The notes: generated from the sequence alone by a model not told the origin. Numbered from the stretch's first letter, positions 35,116 through 45,055 are shown. The stretch is 64,000 bases of DNA from Helicobacter sp. (GCF_022770205.1 NZ_JALEIK010000027.1:17423-81422); one strand, 5' to 3'. A program made the numbers and translations.

Positions 35116-35766
35116 TTGCAGACACTTCATCAAGCCTTGCTTTTAAAAAAACTCCATTTGTTGCAATCTTGTGGTTTTTCTTATTGTGAGCCACCATTTC
35201 TAGCACCCACACAGCAAAGATTCCAAAGCCAAAATTCAAGGGATTTAAAAGCGATTGTGGAATCTTGCAAATTGTGCGCACAAAAATCTTCAGAGCCAAA
35301 TTTTGGGCTTTGCCATCAAAATTCTAAGTTGGTTTTTGTTACCCTTTTTTCTTTATTTGATAGGCAAATGCGTTTTGGTTCTAAGGCTTCTATTATGCTA
35401 AAAAATATCATTGAAGGCGTGTTTAAACTTTCTTTAAGAGAAGTTTCTATTTTATCTCTTTTAAAATGTGAGATTCCAAAGCAAAATGAGCAGGAAAGCG
35501 TGGAATTGTGTATGGGATATTTTTTAAAGCAGTTGGAATTTTGTGGGGCTAAAACGCTTGTAGTTTTAGGCTCTGAAGTGTATTATTTTTTAACAAAAGA
35601 TAGAAATGGTTATAATAGTGTGCAAGGAAAGCTTTTAAAATGGAATCATTATGCGCTGTTTCCAACATTTGCTTTGTCGCTTCTTGTGCGCCAACCAGAG
35701 CTAAAAATCAATGCGCATAAGGAATTTTTGGAATTAAAACGCTTAATGGGAGAGAAATATGCTTAA
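35116..35766 (+). CDS. Uracil-DNA glycosylase-superfamily protein lacking catalytic motifs
   Basis: 216 aa from the TTG at 35116 (GGGGAA just upstream); a TTG at 35092 is possible. The middle and end follow family 4 UDGs: ESCKLCAQ, KLVFVTL, MLKNIIEGVFKL, LSLLKCEIP, ESVELCMGYFLKQLE and TLVVLGSEVYYFL. The cysteines CxxC, KC and LC could hold the 4Fe-4S cluster. But the GEAPG motif is replaced by FVTLFSLF, and the HPS motif by TFALS, so glycosylase activity is doubtful. It overlaps the next gene by eight bases. Role unknown; possibly a DNA-binding relic of the fold. Confidence 0.65.
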   Translation: MQTLHQALLLKKLHLLQSCGFSYCEPPFLAPTQQRFQSQNSRDLKAIVESCKLCAQKSSEPNFGLCHQNSKLVFVTLFSLFDRQMRFGSKASIMLKNIIEGVFKLSLREVSILSLLKCEIPKQNEQESVELCMGYFLKQLEFCGAKTLVVLGSEVYYFLTKDRNGYNSVQGKLLKWNHYALFPTFALSLLVRQPELKINAHKEFLELKRLMGEKYA

Positions 35767-36985
35767 GAAAATAATATTGTGTGTGATAGTGTTTGTGTAT
35801 CCGCAATTTGCATTGGCAAGTGGAAAATATCTCTCCCCCTTACCTTTGCCAAATACGGAAGTGTTAAATCTTGAGAGTAAGAGTTGTAACACAAATTGTT
35901 TGCGCGATTTGTTGCGTAAGGGGCAAGTGTTTTCTTTTATCGCCAATGTGAATAAAGAGAATCAAAATGATGCCATTATCACAGAGTTAAATGCTCTTTT
36001 AAGCGCATTAGAAATCTCTGAGATTCCTTATTTTATGGGCACACAAAAGCCATTTTTTAATATCGCATTAATGTTTCCACGCAAAAGTGTAGGACGCTAT
36101 TCTAGCACAACAACAAATGTCGTCTTAAGCTATCTTTTAAGCCAAAAAGGGAGATTTAATTTTGAAATTTTTGATTCTAAAACGGAATCGTTAGAAGATG
36201 TGGAAGCGGTTTTGCAGGCTATTTATGCTAAGGGTTATCGTCAAGTGATTGCCATTGTTACACAAGAGGGGGCAAATGCTATTAATGCGCTAGATTTTGA
36301 TATGCTTGTGTTTATTCCAACGGTGCATAAAATGCAACTTGATGAGGCAATTAGGACGCCAAATGTAATTTTTGGTGGAATCAGTTATGCAGAGCAAATC
36401 CAGGAACTCTCTGCGTTAAATCCAAGCGTGCAAGCAGTAAGTTTTTATGACACAAGCCTTATAGGTCAGCAAATGCAAGCTTACACACAGGAGGCAAATC
36501 CTAATCTTGTGTATGCGCAAAGTTTTAATCTCAAGGAGAATCCAAATTCTTCTAAAGAGATAAAAAGTCTAAAAAATATATTGCGCTCTACTCGTATTTT
36601 TCTAAACACGCCAGTAACAAATTCTAGCATCATTCTCTCTCAAATGACTTATAATGATATTCGTCCTAGTGGAGTGTATTCTACGCAAATTAATTACAAT
36701 CCAAGTTTACTCTCCATCACACAGGAGCGTGATAGGGCAAATATGTATGTTGCAAATTCTATTATGCCGCTTGATGATTTGCTTGTGGAGAATGCTAGGT
36801 TTTTAAATGCAGATTTAGAATACAATTGGATTAATTACACAACTGCCTTTGGGATTGAATATTTTTATACAAGAAGTATGCCCGGAGCAAAGCGTTATTT
36901 TAAAGAAAAGATTAAAGAGCAGCAAGTGCAATATGATGTGGAGATTTTGCAGCCTACAAATACGCGTTTTGCTCCTTTGCAGTGA
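35759..36985 (+). CDS. Periplasmic protein, possibly LppC/periplasmic-binding fold
   Basis: 408 aa. A signal peptide is clear (KKIILCVIVFVYPQFALA, cleavage around residue 20). The mature part alternates strands and helices (FNIALMFPRKSVGRYSS, YRQVIAIVTQEGANAINA, MLVFIPTVHKM, VIFGGISYAEQIQEL), the order of a type I periplasmic binding fold as in LppC/LpoA proteins. No lipobox is seen. It overlaps both neighbours, so belongs to a unit running from the UDG-like gene to truA. Function unknown; a cell-wall regulator role would be inference. Confidence 0.7.
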   Translation: MLKKIILCVIVFVYPQFALASGKYLSPLPLPNTEVLNLESKSCNTNCLRDLLRKGQVFSFIANVNKENQNDAIITELNALLSALEISEIPYFMGTQKPFFNIALMFPRKSVGRYSSTTTNVVLSYLLSQKGRFNFEIFDSKTESLEDVEAVLQAIYAKGYRQVIAIVTQEGANAINALDFDMLVFIPTVHKMQLDEAIRTPNVIFGGISYAEQIQELSALNPSVQAVSFYDTSLIGQQMQAYTQEANPNLVYAQSFNLKENPNSSKEIKSLKNILRSTRIFLNTPVTNSSIILSQMTYNDIRPSGVYSTQINYNPSLLSITQERDRANMYVANSIMPLDDLLVENARFLNADLEYNWINYTTAFGIEYFYTRSMPGAKRYFKEKIKEQQVQYDVEILQPTNTRFAPLQ

Positions 36986-37758
36986 TGGAGATTTTGGAAT
37001 TGCTGAAAGATTTTCCTAGCGATTTGTTGTTGAGATTTGTGGAGAGTCATCGCATTAAAGGCATTAAAATGGGTTTTGATGGGGAAGGTGCTTTGGTGGT
37101 TAAGAAATCTAAAAGAATTTCCAAAAAGCATTGTTTGGAGTTTTTAAATGCAAATAGGGATTGGGTGTTGGCACATTTTAAGGAAATGCAAGCATTTCAA
37201 ATGCGTGAAAATCAAATGTATTGCTTTGGTGAGTGGCGGGACTTTAATGCTATATGGTTAGAATTAAAGGAAGCAGAAAGATTGGATAAGGTTTTAATGC
37301 GCATACAAAGGGAGTTTAAAAAGTTAGAATCCAAAATGGATTTTAGGGTTTTGCAAATGCTTTGGTGTAATGCAATGAAAGATTCGCACCATAAAAAGGT
37401 GCTAGAGATGCTTTATAAAGAAATGTTAGAATCCTATGTAACAAAACGCTTGGAAGTTTTTACAAAGGCTATGGATTTATATCCTAGCAATATAGGGTTT
37501 GGTAAAAGCTATCGGCAGCTTGGTTGCTGCTATGCAAAAACGCAGAAAATCCGCTTTTCTTTACGCTTATCCTTAATGCCAAAAGATTGCATTGATAGTG
37601 TCATCATTCACGAGCTAGCGCATTTAAAGTACCAAAACCATAGTAAGGATTTTTGGAATTTTGTAGAAAAATTTGATGCAAATCCTAAAAGAGTGCAATC
37701 TTGGCTTGATGCACATTGGGAAAATTTACGCATTTATTATAAGGTTTTTAAGCCTTGA
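36985..37758 (+). CDS. YgjP/DUF45-type metallohydrolase
   Basis: 257 aa from the ATG at 36985, overlapping the previous stop (TGATG). The C-terminal third has the gluzincin motif VIIHELAHLKYQNHSKDFW, with the HExxH pair and the downstream His, as in the YgjP/WLM (SprT-like) family of zinc proteases. The motif is preceded by LGCCYAKTQKIRFSLRLSLM, matching the family's SRWGSCS strand region in diverged form. The N-terminal part is less conserved. Substrate unknown. Confidence 0.85.
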   Translation: MEILELLKDFPSDLLLRFVESHRIKGIKMGFDGEGALVVKKSKRISKKHCLEFLNANRDWVLAHFKEMQAFQMRENQMYCFGEWRDFNAIWLELKEAERLDKVLMRIQREFKKLESKMDFRVLQMLWCNAMKDSHHKKVLEMLYKEMLESYVTKRLEVFTKAMDLYPSNIGFGKSYRQLGCCYAKTQKIRFSLRLSLMPKDCIDSVIIHELAHLKYQNHSKDFWNFVEKFDANPKRVQSWLDAHWENLRIYYKVFKP

Positions 37759-38792
37759 GAATTAAAAATTTTTTATTTCAGAGTTTTGCACAAGTCTTTT
37801 TTCCTGTTTTTTTGGTGCTGTTTTTTATTGCTTCTGTGGTGATTTTTATCCGTATTGCAGGGGTAACTTTTATAGTAAAAATTAGCTTTTTGGAGCTTTT
37901 AACTTTATATTTTTATACGCTGCCAACAATGCTATTTTTTGTGATTCCGCTAAGTTTTTTTGTGGCGTGTGTGCTTGGGTTGTCGCATCTTAGTTTTGAT
38001 TATGAACTTCCTGTGCTATTTGCGCTTGGAATGCCACCACAGCAAATCTTTAAGATTTTTTTGCCCATTGCATTGCTTGCAAGCGTGAGTTTATTTGTGT
38101 TATCTTTTGTGCTAACTCCGCTTAGTGATATTGCCTATCGGCAGTTTTTAGAGGAGCGCAAAAGCAGTATTGATATAAATTTGCAAGCTGGAGAGTTTGG
38201 ACAAAAACTTGGTGAATGGCTTGTGTATGTGCAGAGAGGAAAGAATGATGTTTATGAGAATATTGTGTTGCTATCTTTACAAAAGGGTGAAGGCAGTCAA
38301 AAAGATGGGCTAATTTTTGCTAAAAGGGTAAGCATTGAAAATATTGATGGCGTGATTGCAGTGCATTTAAAAGAGGGCAAGATTTATCGTAAAGTTAGCG
38401 ATGGAATGGAGAGTGTTAATTTTGACAGGATGGTTTTGCGCTCTGTTGTGGATTTTACAGGTGATGGCAATATGGGTTTGATGGAGTATTGGAAAAGGGC
38501 GTTTTATGAGAATCCTAGGCAGGATAAGACAAAGCGGAATCTTAGTATGTATGTGCTGCTTTCCCTTTTTCCGCTCATTAGTTTATTTTATTTTCCCTTG
38601 CTAGGTGTGAAAAATCCGCGCTATCAAAAGAATTATACAATCCTTCAAACAATGGGTGTGGTTGGGACATTTTTTGTTTTAATGTATTTAGTAACGACTT
38701 ATGTGCCGCTCATTGGAATGGTTTTACTACCATTTATTTGGTGCTGTGTGGGGTATGTTTTATACAAACGCTATGTGGCAAGATTTTATTAA
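37755..38792 (+). CDS. lptF: LPS export permease LptF
   Basis: 345 aa, TTG start overlapping the previous stop (TTGA). It has three N-terminal and three C-terminal transmembrane helices around a periplasmic beta region, the YjgP/YjgQ layout. Key stretches are FYTLPTMLFFVIPLSFFVA near the start, FALGMPPQQIFKIFLPIA (the coupling-helix region for LptB) and PLLGVKNPRYQKN. LptF with LptG and LptB2 extracts LPS from the inner membrane. Whether it is LptF or LptG rests on overall resemblance; LptF is the better guess. Confidence 0.85.
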   Translation: MRIKNFLFQSFAQVFFPVFLVLFFIASVVIFIRIAGVTFIVKISFLELLTLYFYTLPTMLFFVIPLSFFVACVLGLSHLSFDYELPVLFALGMPPQQIFKIFLPIALLASVSLFVLSFVLTPLSDIAYRQFLEERKSSIDINLQAGEFGQKLGEWLVYVQRGKNDVYENIVLLSLQKGEGSQKDGLIFAKRVSIENIDGVIAVHLKEGKIYRKVSDGMESVNFDRMVLRSVVDFTGDGNMGLMEYWKRAFYENPRQDKTKRNLSMYVLLSLFPLISLFYFPLLGVKNPRYQKNYTILQTMGVVGTFFVLMYLVTTYVPLIGMVLLPFIWCCVGYVLYKRYVARFY

Positions 38793-38816
38793 GCCAAGGG
38801 GGATTCCATTAAGGCA

Positions 38817-39542
38817 TTGCAAGGTTTTAGGGTAGCAATGCGCATTGCGTATAATGGCGGTGCGTTTTTTGGATTCCAAAGGCAAAATGGTAGGCAAAGT
38901 GTTGCCAATGCATTAGAGAATGTGTTGCATAGTGTGGGAATCTTTAGCAAGATTATCGCAAGTGGGCGCACAGATAAGGGAGTGCATTCAAGTGCGCAAG
39001 TGATTGCTTTAGAGATTCCTTATTTTTGGAAGGATTTGAAGGGCTTACAAGCACTCTTAAACACAAAGCTTGCACCAAATATTACCATTAAGCGCATTTG
39101 GGAAGTTGATAGGGATTTTCACGCAAGATTTAGTGTAAAAAGGCGGGGGTATTGTTATGTGTTAAGCAAGTATTCTTCTCCCTTTTTAACGCCGTTTTCC
39201 TTGCATTATAATCTAAAAAATCCCAGTTTAATGCAGCAAGCATTAAAGCTTTTTGTGGGCACGCATAATTTTAGTGCGTTTAAAAAACAAGGAAGCGATG
39301 AGAAAACTAGTGTGCGCACAATTTTTAAGGCAGAATTAAGGGAGTTTAAGGGGTTTTGGATTCTGTCTTTTTGGGGAAATGGGTTTTTGCGCTCTCAAGT
39401 ACGTTTAATGGTGGGTTTTTTACTAGAGATTGATCAAGGAAATTTAACGCTAAAGGACTTAGAAGCCCAACTTTTAGGGGAGAGGCGTTATAGAATCCCT
39501 ATTGCACCTAATGGTTTATTTTTAAGCCGTGTGGATTATTAA
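38817..39542 (+). CDS. truA: tRNA pseudouridine(38-40) synthase
   Basis: TruA makes pseudouridine at tRNA positions 38-40. From the TTG at 38817 it is 241 aa. The N-terminal strand MRIAYNGGAFFGFQRQ, the catalytic Asp motif IASGRTDKGVHSSAQV, FHARFSVKRRGYCYVL and GTHNFSAFKK are all present. An ATG at 38838 would cut the first strand, so TTG is preferred; AAGG lies just before it. It converges on polA with four bases of overlap at the stop codons. Confidence 0.94.
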   Translation: MQGFRVAMRIAYNGGAFFGFQRQNGRQSVANALENVLHSVGIFSKIIASGRTDKGVHSSAQVIALEIPYFWKDLKGLQALLNTKLAPNITIKRIWEVDRDFHARFSVKRRGYCYVLSKYSSPFLTPFSLHYNLKNPSLMQQALKLFVGTHNFSAFKKQGSDEKTSVRTIFKAELREFKGFWILSFWGNGFLRSQVRLMVGFLLEIDQGNLTLKDLEAQLLGERRYRIPIAPNGLFLSRVDY

Positions 39543-42208
39543 TTTTTTAACTCACCCCAATTTTTTGCTAAACTCGCACCGCAACGCAGTGGCACGCGCA
39601 ATGTTGTGATATTTTCCATAATTTGCATAATTTTTTGCACTTCTTTTGTCGCAACATTCTCTGGAACTTCAAAAATCAGCTCGTCGTGGACTTGTAGAAG
39701 CAGTTTGGATTCTAACTTTTCTTGTGTGATTTGAATCATTGCAAGCTTAATAATATCCGCAGCACTTCCTTGAAAAATCGCATTAATGCCTTCGCGCAAA
39801 AATGCTGCTTTTTGGAAGTCTTGAATGTTGTCAAAATTAAATTTTCGCATTCTTCCAAGAAGTGTTAAGGAGTATCCCTTTTGTAAAATAAATTCCTCTT
39901 GTTCTTTTAAGAAATCTTTCACGGTGGGAAAAGATTTGAAGTAATTTTGGATATAGCTTTTTGCTTCTTGGTAGCTAATTTGTAAGGTTTCAGAGAGTTT
40001 TCTAGCACCCATTCCATAAATTAGCCCAAAATTAATGCTTTTTGCTATTGAGCGTTTCTCCCTAGCGAGTTCTTCACCAAAGATTTTTTTTGCGGTTTCT
40101 AGGTGGATGTCGGCTTCTTTGTGGAAGGCTTCAAGCATTGCATTGTCTTTAGAGAAATGCGCTAAAAGACGCAGTTCAATTTGAGAATAATCAAGGCTTA
40201 AGAGTAAATGCCCATCTTGTGCGATAAAGCCTTCTCTAATGCGCCGTCCTTGCTGGGTTTTAACGGGGATGTTTTGTAGGTTGGGGTTTTTTGAGCTTAA
40301 ACGCCCGGTGGTTGTGCCTGTTTGCATAAAAGAAGTGTAGATTTTGTGTTTTGGATTCTCACTTGCTAATTCAATTAAAGGTTCAATGTAGGTGCTAAAA
40401 AGTTTAAATAGCTCTCTGTATTCTAGTAGTTTTGGGATAATAGGATGGGAATCCCTTAGGGAATTTAGCACACTAGAATTTGTGCTTAAGCCAGATTTTG
40501 TTTTCTTTTTGCTTTGTAGATTTAGCTCTTCAAAAAGCACGATGGAGAGCTGTTGGGGGGAGTTTAGATTAAAGCGTTTATTCGCTAGTGTGTAAATTTC
40601 ATTGGAGAGTGATTGGAGTTTTTCTGCCATTTCAGTTTTTAGATTCTTAAAATATTTAACATTAATTTTTGTGCCACTTAGTTCCATATTGACTAAACAT
40701 TGGATAAAAGGAAATTCCACATTGTTTGCAATTTCTATTAAAGACTTTGGCAATAGTGAGTTGATTTTAAAAAACAACTGATAACAAGCAGCAGCGTCTT
40801 CGCAAGCATAAGCAAAAGCACTTTCAATGGGGAGTTGGGAAAAGTTTTCATTTTTTTTAACAATGTCTTTAAAGGCAATCATTGTGTGCTTAAAATAGCG
40901 GTGCATTAAATCATCAAGATTACAAGGCATATCGCTTTGATAAAGCCAAGCTAAAAGCATACTATCCTTGATGTTGTGGTAGCTTTTAGGTGTAAAGTTA
41001 AAATTTGTGCGCAAAATTTCTAAATCGTATTTGATGTTATGTCCAATGATTGCCTTTGCATTGAATAAGGTAGCGATAAACTCTAGCGCAAGCTCTTTGT
41101 TAATTTGCTCTGGCATACCCAAATAATTATGCGCAATGGGCGCATAGTAGGCATTAATACCATCAAAAGAGAAAGAAAATCCAACAATTTTTGCGCGCAA
41201 TACATCTAAATCTGTGGTTTCAGTATCAAAGGAAATGATGGAATCTGCTGTGATTTGTGCCATTAAATTTCTAAGCATTGCGGGATTTTCTATTAAAATC
41301 GCATTGTAGTTAAAGTGGCTTGAAGTGTCCTTTTGGATAGGCTTTTCTTTGTTATTTTTTAAGGGAAGTTTTTTTAACACGCTATAAATTTCATATTCTT
41401 GTAAGGATTCTACAATATTTAAAAGTGGGTTGGTCTTTGGCATTGCACAATCTTGTAGGTTAAAATCACTTAGCAAATCATCTCTTAAGCGCACAAGTTG
41501 TTGGCTGCGATACGCATCTTCTTTTGCTTCTTTTAAGAGTGTTTGCGTGCGTTCTGGAGTGATGGAATCTAAATTTTGATAAATATTATCTAGTGAACCA
41601 TAGGTTTTTAGTAGAGTTGTAGCTCCTTTTGCGCCGATTCCTTTTACGCCTGGGACATTATCTGCACTATCGCCTACAATGCTTTGATAATCCACAAATT
41701 GCGCGGGCGTTACGCCATATTTTTCTAAGCATTGCTCTTCTCTAATTTCTTGCTTTTTCTTAGGATCAAATAAAAAGGTGTCGCCATCAATGAGTTGATA
41801 CAAGTCTTTATCGTGGCTTATGATTCTAACGCTAACTTCTAGGGCATTGGCGCATTTATTGAGTGATGCAATCACATCATCGGCTTCATAGCCTGCAATG
41901 CTAATGTTTTTAAAGCCCATTTTTTCTACCCAAGCAATCGCCACTTCTAATTGAAGTTTTAAATCCTCTGGTGCTTCTGGGCGATTTGCTTTATAGGAAG
42001 GATCAATGCTTTTGCGAAAATTCTCTTCCTTAGAATCCAAAGCAAACACTAGATAATCATTGGGATAGTCTTTATGGATTTGCAGCAGAAGTTTTGCAAA
42101 GCCTGTTAGTAAGCCTGTAGGAAAGCCTTCTCTATTTTTAAGCGGTGGAAGAGCAAAGTAGCTTCTAAATAGGAATCCAAAAGTGTCAATGATGGTGAGT
42201 GTTTTCAT
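39539..42208 (-). CDS. polA: DNA polymerase I
   Basis: PolA (889 aa) fills gaps and removes RNA primers. Three domains are seen in order: a 5' nuclease (VFALDSKEENFRKSIDPSYK; SIVGDSADNVPGVKGIG), a 3'-5' exonuclease keeping its metal ligands (IISFDTETTDLDVLRA; AIIGHNIKYDLEIL), and the family A polymerase (LLSLDYSQIELRLLAHFS; REKRSIAKSINFGLIYGMGA; LLQVHDELIFEVP). The exonuclease therefore appears active, unlike in some bacteria. It overlaps terC by one base upstream and truA convergently. Confidence 0.97.
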   Translation of the reverse strand: MKTLTIIDTFGFLFRSYFALPPLKNREGFPTGLLTGFAKLLLQIHKDYPNDYLVFALDSKEENFRKSIDPSYKANRPEAPEDLKLQLEVAIAWVEKMGFKNISIAGYEADDVIASLNKCANALEVSVRIISHDKDLYQLIDGDTFLFDPKKKQEIREEQCLEKYGVTPAQFVDYQSIVGDSADNVPGVKGIGAKGATTLLKTYGSLDNIYQNLDSITPERTQTLLKEAKEDAYRSQQLVRLRDDLLSDFNLQDCAMPKTNPLLNIVESLQEYEIYSVLKKLPLKNNKEKPIQKDTSSHFNYNAILIENPAMLRNLMAQITADSIISFDTETTDLDVLRAKIVGFSFSFDGINAYYAPIAHNYLGMPEQINKELALEFIATLFNAKAIIGHNIKYDLEILRTNFNFTPKSYHNIKDSMLLAWLYQSDMPCNLDDLMHRYFKHTMIAFKDIVKKNENFSQLPIESAFAYACEDAAACYQLFFKINSLLPKSLIEIANNVEFPFIQCLVNMELSGTKINVKYFKNLKTEMAEKLQSLSNEIYTLANKRFNLNSPQQLSIVLFEELNLQSKKKTKSGLSTNSSVLNSLRDSHPIIPKLLEYRELFKLFSTYIEPLIELASENPKHKIYTSFMQTGTTTGRLSSKNPNLQNIPVKTQQGRRIREGFIAQDGHLLLSLDYSQIELRLLAHFSKDNAMLEAFHKEADIHLETAKKIFGEELAREKRSIAKSINFGLIYGMGARKLSETLQISYQEAKSYIQNYFKSFPTVKDFLKEQEEFILQKGYSLTLLGRMRKFNFDNIQDFQKAAFLREGINAIFQGSAADIIKLAMIQITQEKLESKLLLQVHDELIFEVPENVATKEVQKIMQIMENITTLRVPLRCGASLAKNWGELKN

Positions 42209-42945
42209 TATTTGGTGCTTTGTAGGCGTTTTTTCTTGATGTAAATGTTTATGGATTCCACACCTAAAGAAAACGCCATAGCAAAGTAGATGTAAGCCTT
42301 TGAAATGTGAAAATCTAAGCCTTCTGCAACAAGGGTAACGCCAACTAAAATTAAAAAGGCTAGTGCTAAAATTTTAATGGTAGGATTATTATCTACAAAT
42401 TCTGAAATGCTCTTTGATGCTACCATCATCACACCTACTGCAACAATCACCGCTAGTATCATAATCTCAATGGTATCTACCATTCCTACGGCAGTAATGA
42501 CGGAATCTAGCGAGAAAACAATGTCTAAAATCGCAATTTGAATGAGTATGCTAAAGAATCCTTGCCCTGCGTTTTTCTTTAGCGTTTGTGGATTGTTTGA
42601 TTCTCCTGCATTATCAATGTCGTGGTGGATTTCAAGTGTGGATTTGCCAATTAAAAACAATCCCCCTAGAATCAAAATAATATCGCGCCCTGAAATTTCC
42701 TGGGAAAAAATGCTAAAAAGCGGAGTGGTTAGCTTCATAATCCAAAAGAGTGAGAATAAAAGTAGTAAGCGTGTTACCATTGCTAAAGTGAGTCCAAAAA
42801 TCCTTGCTCTTTGGCGTTGTTCCTTTGGTAGGCGTCCTACAAGAATAGCAATAAAGATGATATTATCAATGCCTAGAACAATTTCTAATCCGATTAATGT
42901 TATAAGTGCAACCCACATTTCTGGGCTTGCAATCCATTCAAACAT
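42208..42945 (-). CDS. TerC-family integral membrane protein
   Basis: 245 aa, about seven transmembrane helices. The family signature GLEIVLGIDNIIFIAILVGR and, later, AILDIVFSLDSVITAVGM carry acidic residues inside the membrane that are thought to bind metal ions. TerC/YkoY-type proteins export Mn2+ during secretion or take part in tellurite resistance; which applies here is unknown. Its stop overlaps the polA start (TAATG), so the two are co-transcribed. No ter genes are nearby. Confidence 0.88.
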   Translation of the reverse strand: MFEWIASPEMWVALITLIGLEIVLGIDNIIFIAILVGRLPKEQRQRARIFGLTLAMVTRLLLLFSLFWIMKLTTPLFSIFSQEISGRDIILILGGLFLIGKSTLEIHHDIDNAGESNNPQTLKKNAGQGFFSILIQIAILDIVFSLDSVITAVGMVDTIEIMILAVIVAVGVMMVASKSISEFVDNNPTIKILALAFLILVGVTLVAEGLDFHISKAYIYFAMAFSLGVESINIYIKKKRLQSTK

Positions 42946-43129
42946 AAGATTCCTTTGTGTAAAATAAAACGAAAATTGTAGAGATTTTTTTCTTAAATAA
43001 GCGATTGATTGGATTGCAGTGTTTTTATTTTGATGGTTTGGTGTTTCTTGTTCTTGTATTTTATTTAAAATTTTGAGATAATATTAAATTTTATAAAAAA
43101 TTAAATTATTGCATTGTGGAAGCGTTATT

Positions 43130-43702
43130 ATGCAGAAGATTTTAAAGTTTGCATTGTTTTTAGATAAAATCTCATTAGCAAGTTCAAAAGTTTCTATGGT
43201 GGCACTTTGGGTGCTTTCCTTTTTGGTTTTTGGTTTAGCCATTGCGCTAAATTTTTCTTATGTCAATAGCAAGCTAGATGATTTAAGTCTGTATTGCTTT
43301 GCTTTGTTTGTTTTGCTAGCAATCTCCTATACGCTTAAAGTTGATAAGCATGTGCGTGTGGATTTGGTTTATGCGCATTATTCTCAAAAAGCAAAAATTA
43401 TTAGTTGGTTGTTTATCAATCTTTTATGTACTCTTCCTTTTTCTTTGCTCTTAGTGAAATACGGATTGGATTTTACGATGCAGTCTTATAGGATTGGGGA
43501 ATCCTCACAAAATGGAAAGATTCCTTATTATTTTATTTTTAAATTTTTTGTGGTGTTAGGTTTTGCACTTTTGAGTTTGCAAAGCATTAGTGAGATTTTA
43601 AAGGCTTTTGTAAAAATTGGGCAAAAGCAATACACAATGCCACAAGATGCTGATGCAGAAGAATCTAAACGCATAAAAACGCAATCTCTCAAAATGCAAT
43701 AA
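43130..43702 (+). CDS. TRAP transporter small permease (DctQ-like)
   Basis: 190 aa from the ATG at 43130, chosen because GGAAG lies seven bases upstream; the TTG at 43109 lacks a site. Four hydrophobic helices with a short charged loop (YTLKVDKHVRVDLVYAHYS, containing the conserved VDL of DctQ proteins). It is the first gene of a three-gene tripartite ATP-independent periplasmic transporter, which uses a sodium or proton gradient. The basic, soluble C-terminus is variable in the family. Confidence 0.85.
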   Translation: MQKILKFALFLDKISLASSKVSMVALWVLSFLVFGLAIALNFSYVNSKLDDLSLYCFALFVLLAISYTLKVDKHVRVDLVYAHYSQKAKIISWLFINLLCTLPFSLLLVKYGLDFTMQSYRIGESSQNGKIPYYFIFKFFVVLGFALLSLQSISEILKAFVKIGQKQYTMPQDADAEESKRIKTQSLKMQ

Positions 43703-43712
43703 GGAATCTAAA

Positions 43713-45041
43713 GTGGAATTGTTAGCGTTAGTGGGAATTGCAGTGTTGTTGCTTATAATAGGCGTTCCTGTTGCATTTGCATTTGGCTCAAGTGGGTTAT
43801 TGGTGGGAAGCTATTTAATGCTTTTTGGGGGCAATCCTTATGTTTTAACTTTTTTGCCCAATCGTTTGGAAGGGATTTTTAACAACACAACTTTAATTAC
43901 GATTCCTTTATTTATCTTAATGGGAATGATTTTAGAGCGCAGCGGGATTGCGGAGCGTTTGATAAACTCCATTGCAAAGCTTTTTGGTTCTCTTGGTGGT
44001 GGAGCAGCAATGGGTGTGATTTTAGTGGGTGTTTTGCTTGCTGCAAGCACAGGCATTGTAGGGGCTACGGTAGTGATGATGGGAGTGATTGCTGTGCCAA
44101 CAATGTTAAAGGCGGGTTATAATAAAAGTTTTGTTTCTGGGGTTGTTGCAGCTAGCGGCACATTAGGGCAGATTATCCCGCCTTCTATTATTTTAATCAT
44201 TTTAGCAGATGTTTTGCAAGTAAGCGTTAGGGATCTCTTTAGTGCCGCGATTTTACCCAGTGTGATTTTGGTTGGATTATATATTCTTTTTGTGCTAGGA
44301 GTTGTGATTTTTGCGCCAAGATTAGCACCTGCAAGCTCTGATGCTACAAAAGATTTACGCTCTCTTGGATTAGAAGCACTTAAAATGGCGATTCCGCCCA
44401 TTGTCTTAATCACACTTGTGCTAGGAAGCATATTAGCTGGGCTTGTAGAGCCCACACAGGCTGCTGCGCTTGGTGTTATGGGAGCATTGCTTTTGGCATT
44501 TTTTAATGGCAAGTTAGACTTTCATTTATTAAAGCACGCAAGCAGAGAAACGCTTGTTTTTTGCGGAATGGTGTTTATGATTTTAATTGGCGCAAATTGT
44601 TTTACGCTCGTGTTTAATGAGCTTGGTGGTGATGTTGTGGTGCTAGAGTTTTTCTCACAATATTTAAATTCCCCTTTTTATTTTATGCTTGTGGCAATGC
44701 TTGTGATTTTTATTTTAGGATTTTTGATTGATTTTTTTGAAATTTGTTACATTGCCCTGCCAATTCTTGCTGGGATTGCAATACATTATCAAATTGATAT
44801 GCTTTGGTTTGCCTTGCTTGTGGCAATCAATTTACAAACAAGTTTTTTAACGCCCCCTTTTGGGTTTTCTATTTTCTTTTTGAAATCCGCTGTGGGCGAT
44901 GCAATTAGAATCGCAGAGATTTATAAGGGAGTGATTCCCTTTATTGTGTTACAAATTTTAGTTTTAGGAGTGATGTTTTTGTTTCCGCAATTAACACTAA
45001 AAAGTGATGATTGGGCTAAAATTTTAGAATTTATCTTTTAA
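43713..45041 (+). CDS. TRAP transporter large permease (DctM-like)
   Basis: 442 aa, about twelve transmembrane segments, DctM family. Recognisable stretches are ITIPLFILMGMILERSGIAE near the start, GVLLAASTGIVGATVVMMGV, the substrate-path LGQIIPPSIILIILADVL and NLQTSFLTPPFGFSIFFLK near the end. It forms the sodium-coupled elevator domain and works with the small permease ten bases upstream and the receptor gene fourteen bases downstream. Start GTG with AAGGAA eight bases before it. Confidence 0.95.
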   Translation: MELLALVGIAVLLLIIGVPVAFAFGSSGLLVGSYLMLFGGNPYVLTFLPNRLEGIFNNTTLITIPLFILMGMILERSGIAERLINSIAKLFGSLGGGAAMGVILVGVLLAASTGIVGATVVMMGVIAVPTMLKAGYNKSFVSGVVAASGTLGQIIPPSIILIILADVLQVSVRDLFSAAILPSVILVGLYILFVLGVVIFAPRLAPASSDATKDLRSLGLEALKMAIPPIVLITLVLGSILAGLVEPTQAAALGVMGALLLAFFNGKLDFHLLKHASRETLVFCGMVFMILIGANCFTLVFNELGGDVVVLEFFSQYLNSPFYFMLVAMLVIFILGFLIDFFEICYIALPILAGIAIHYQIDMLWFALLVAINLQTSFLTPPFGFSIFFLKSAVGDAIRIAEIYKGVIPFIVLQILVLGVMFLFPQLTLKSDDWAKILEFIF

Positions 45042-45055
45042 TTTAAGGAGTTAAA

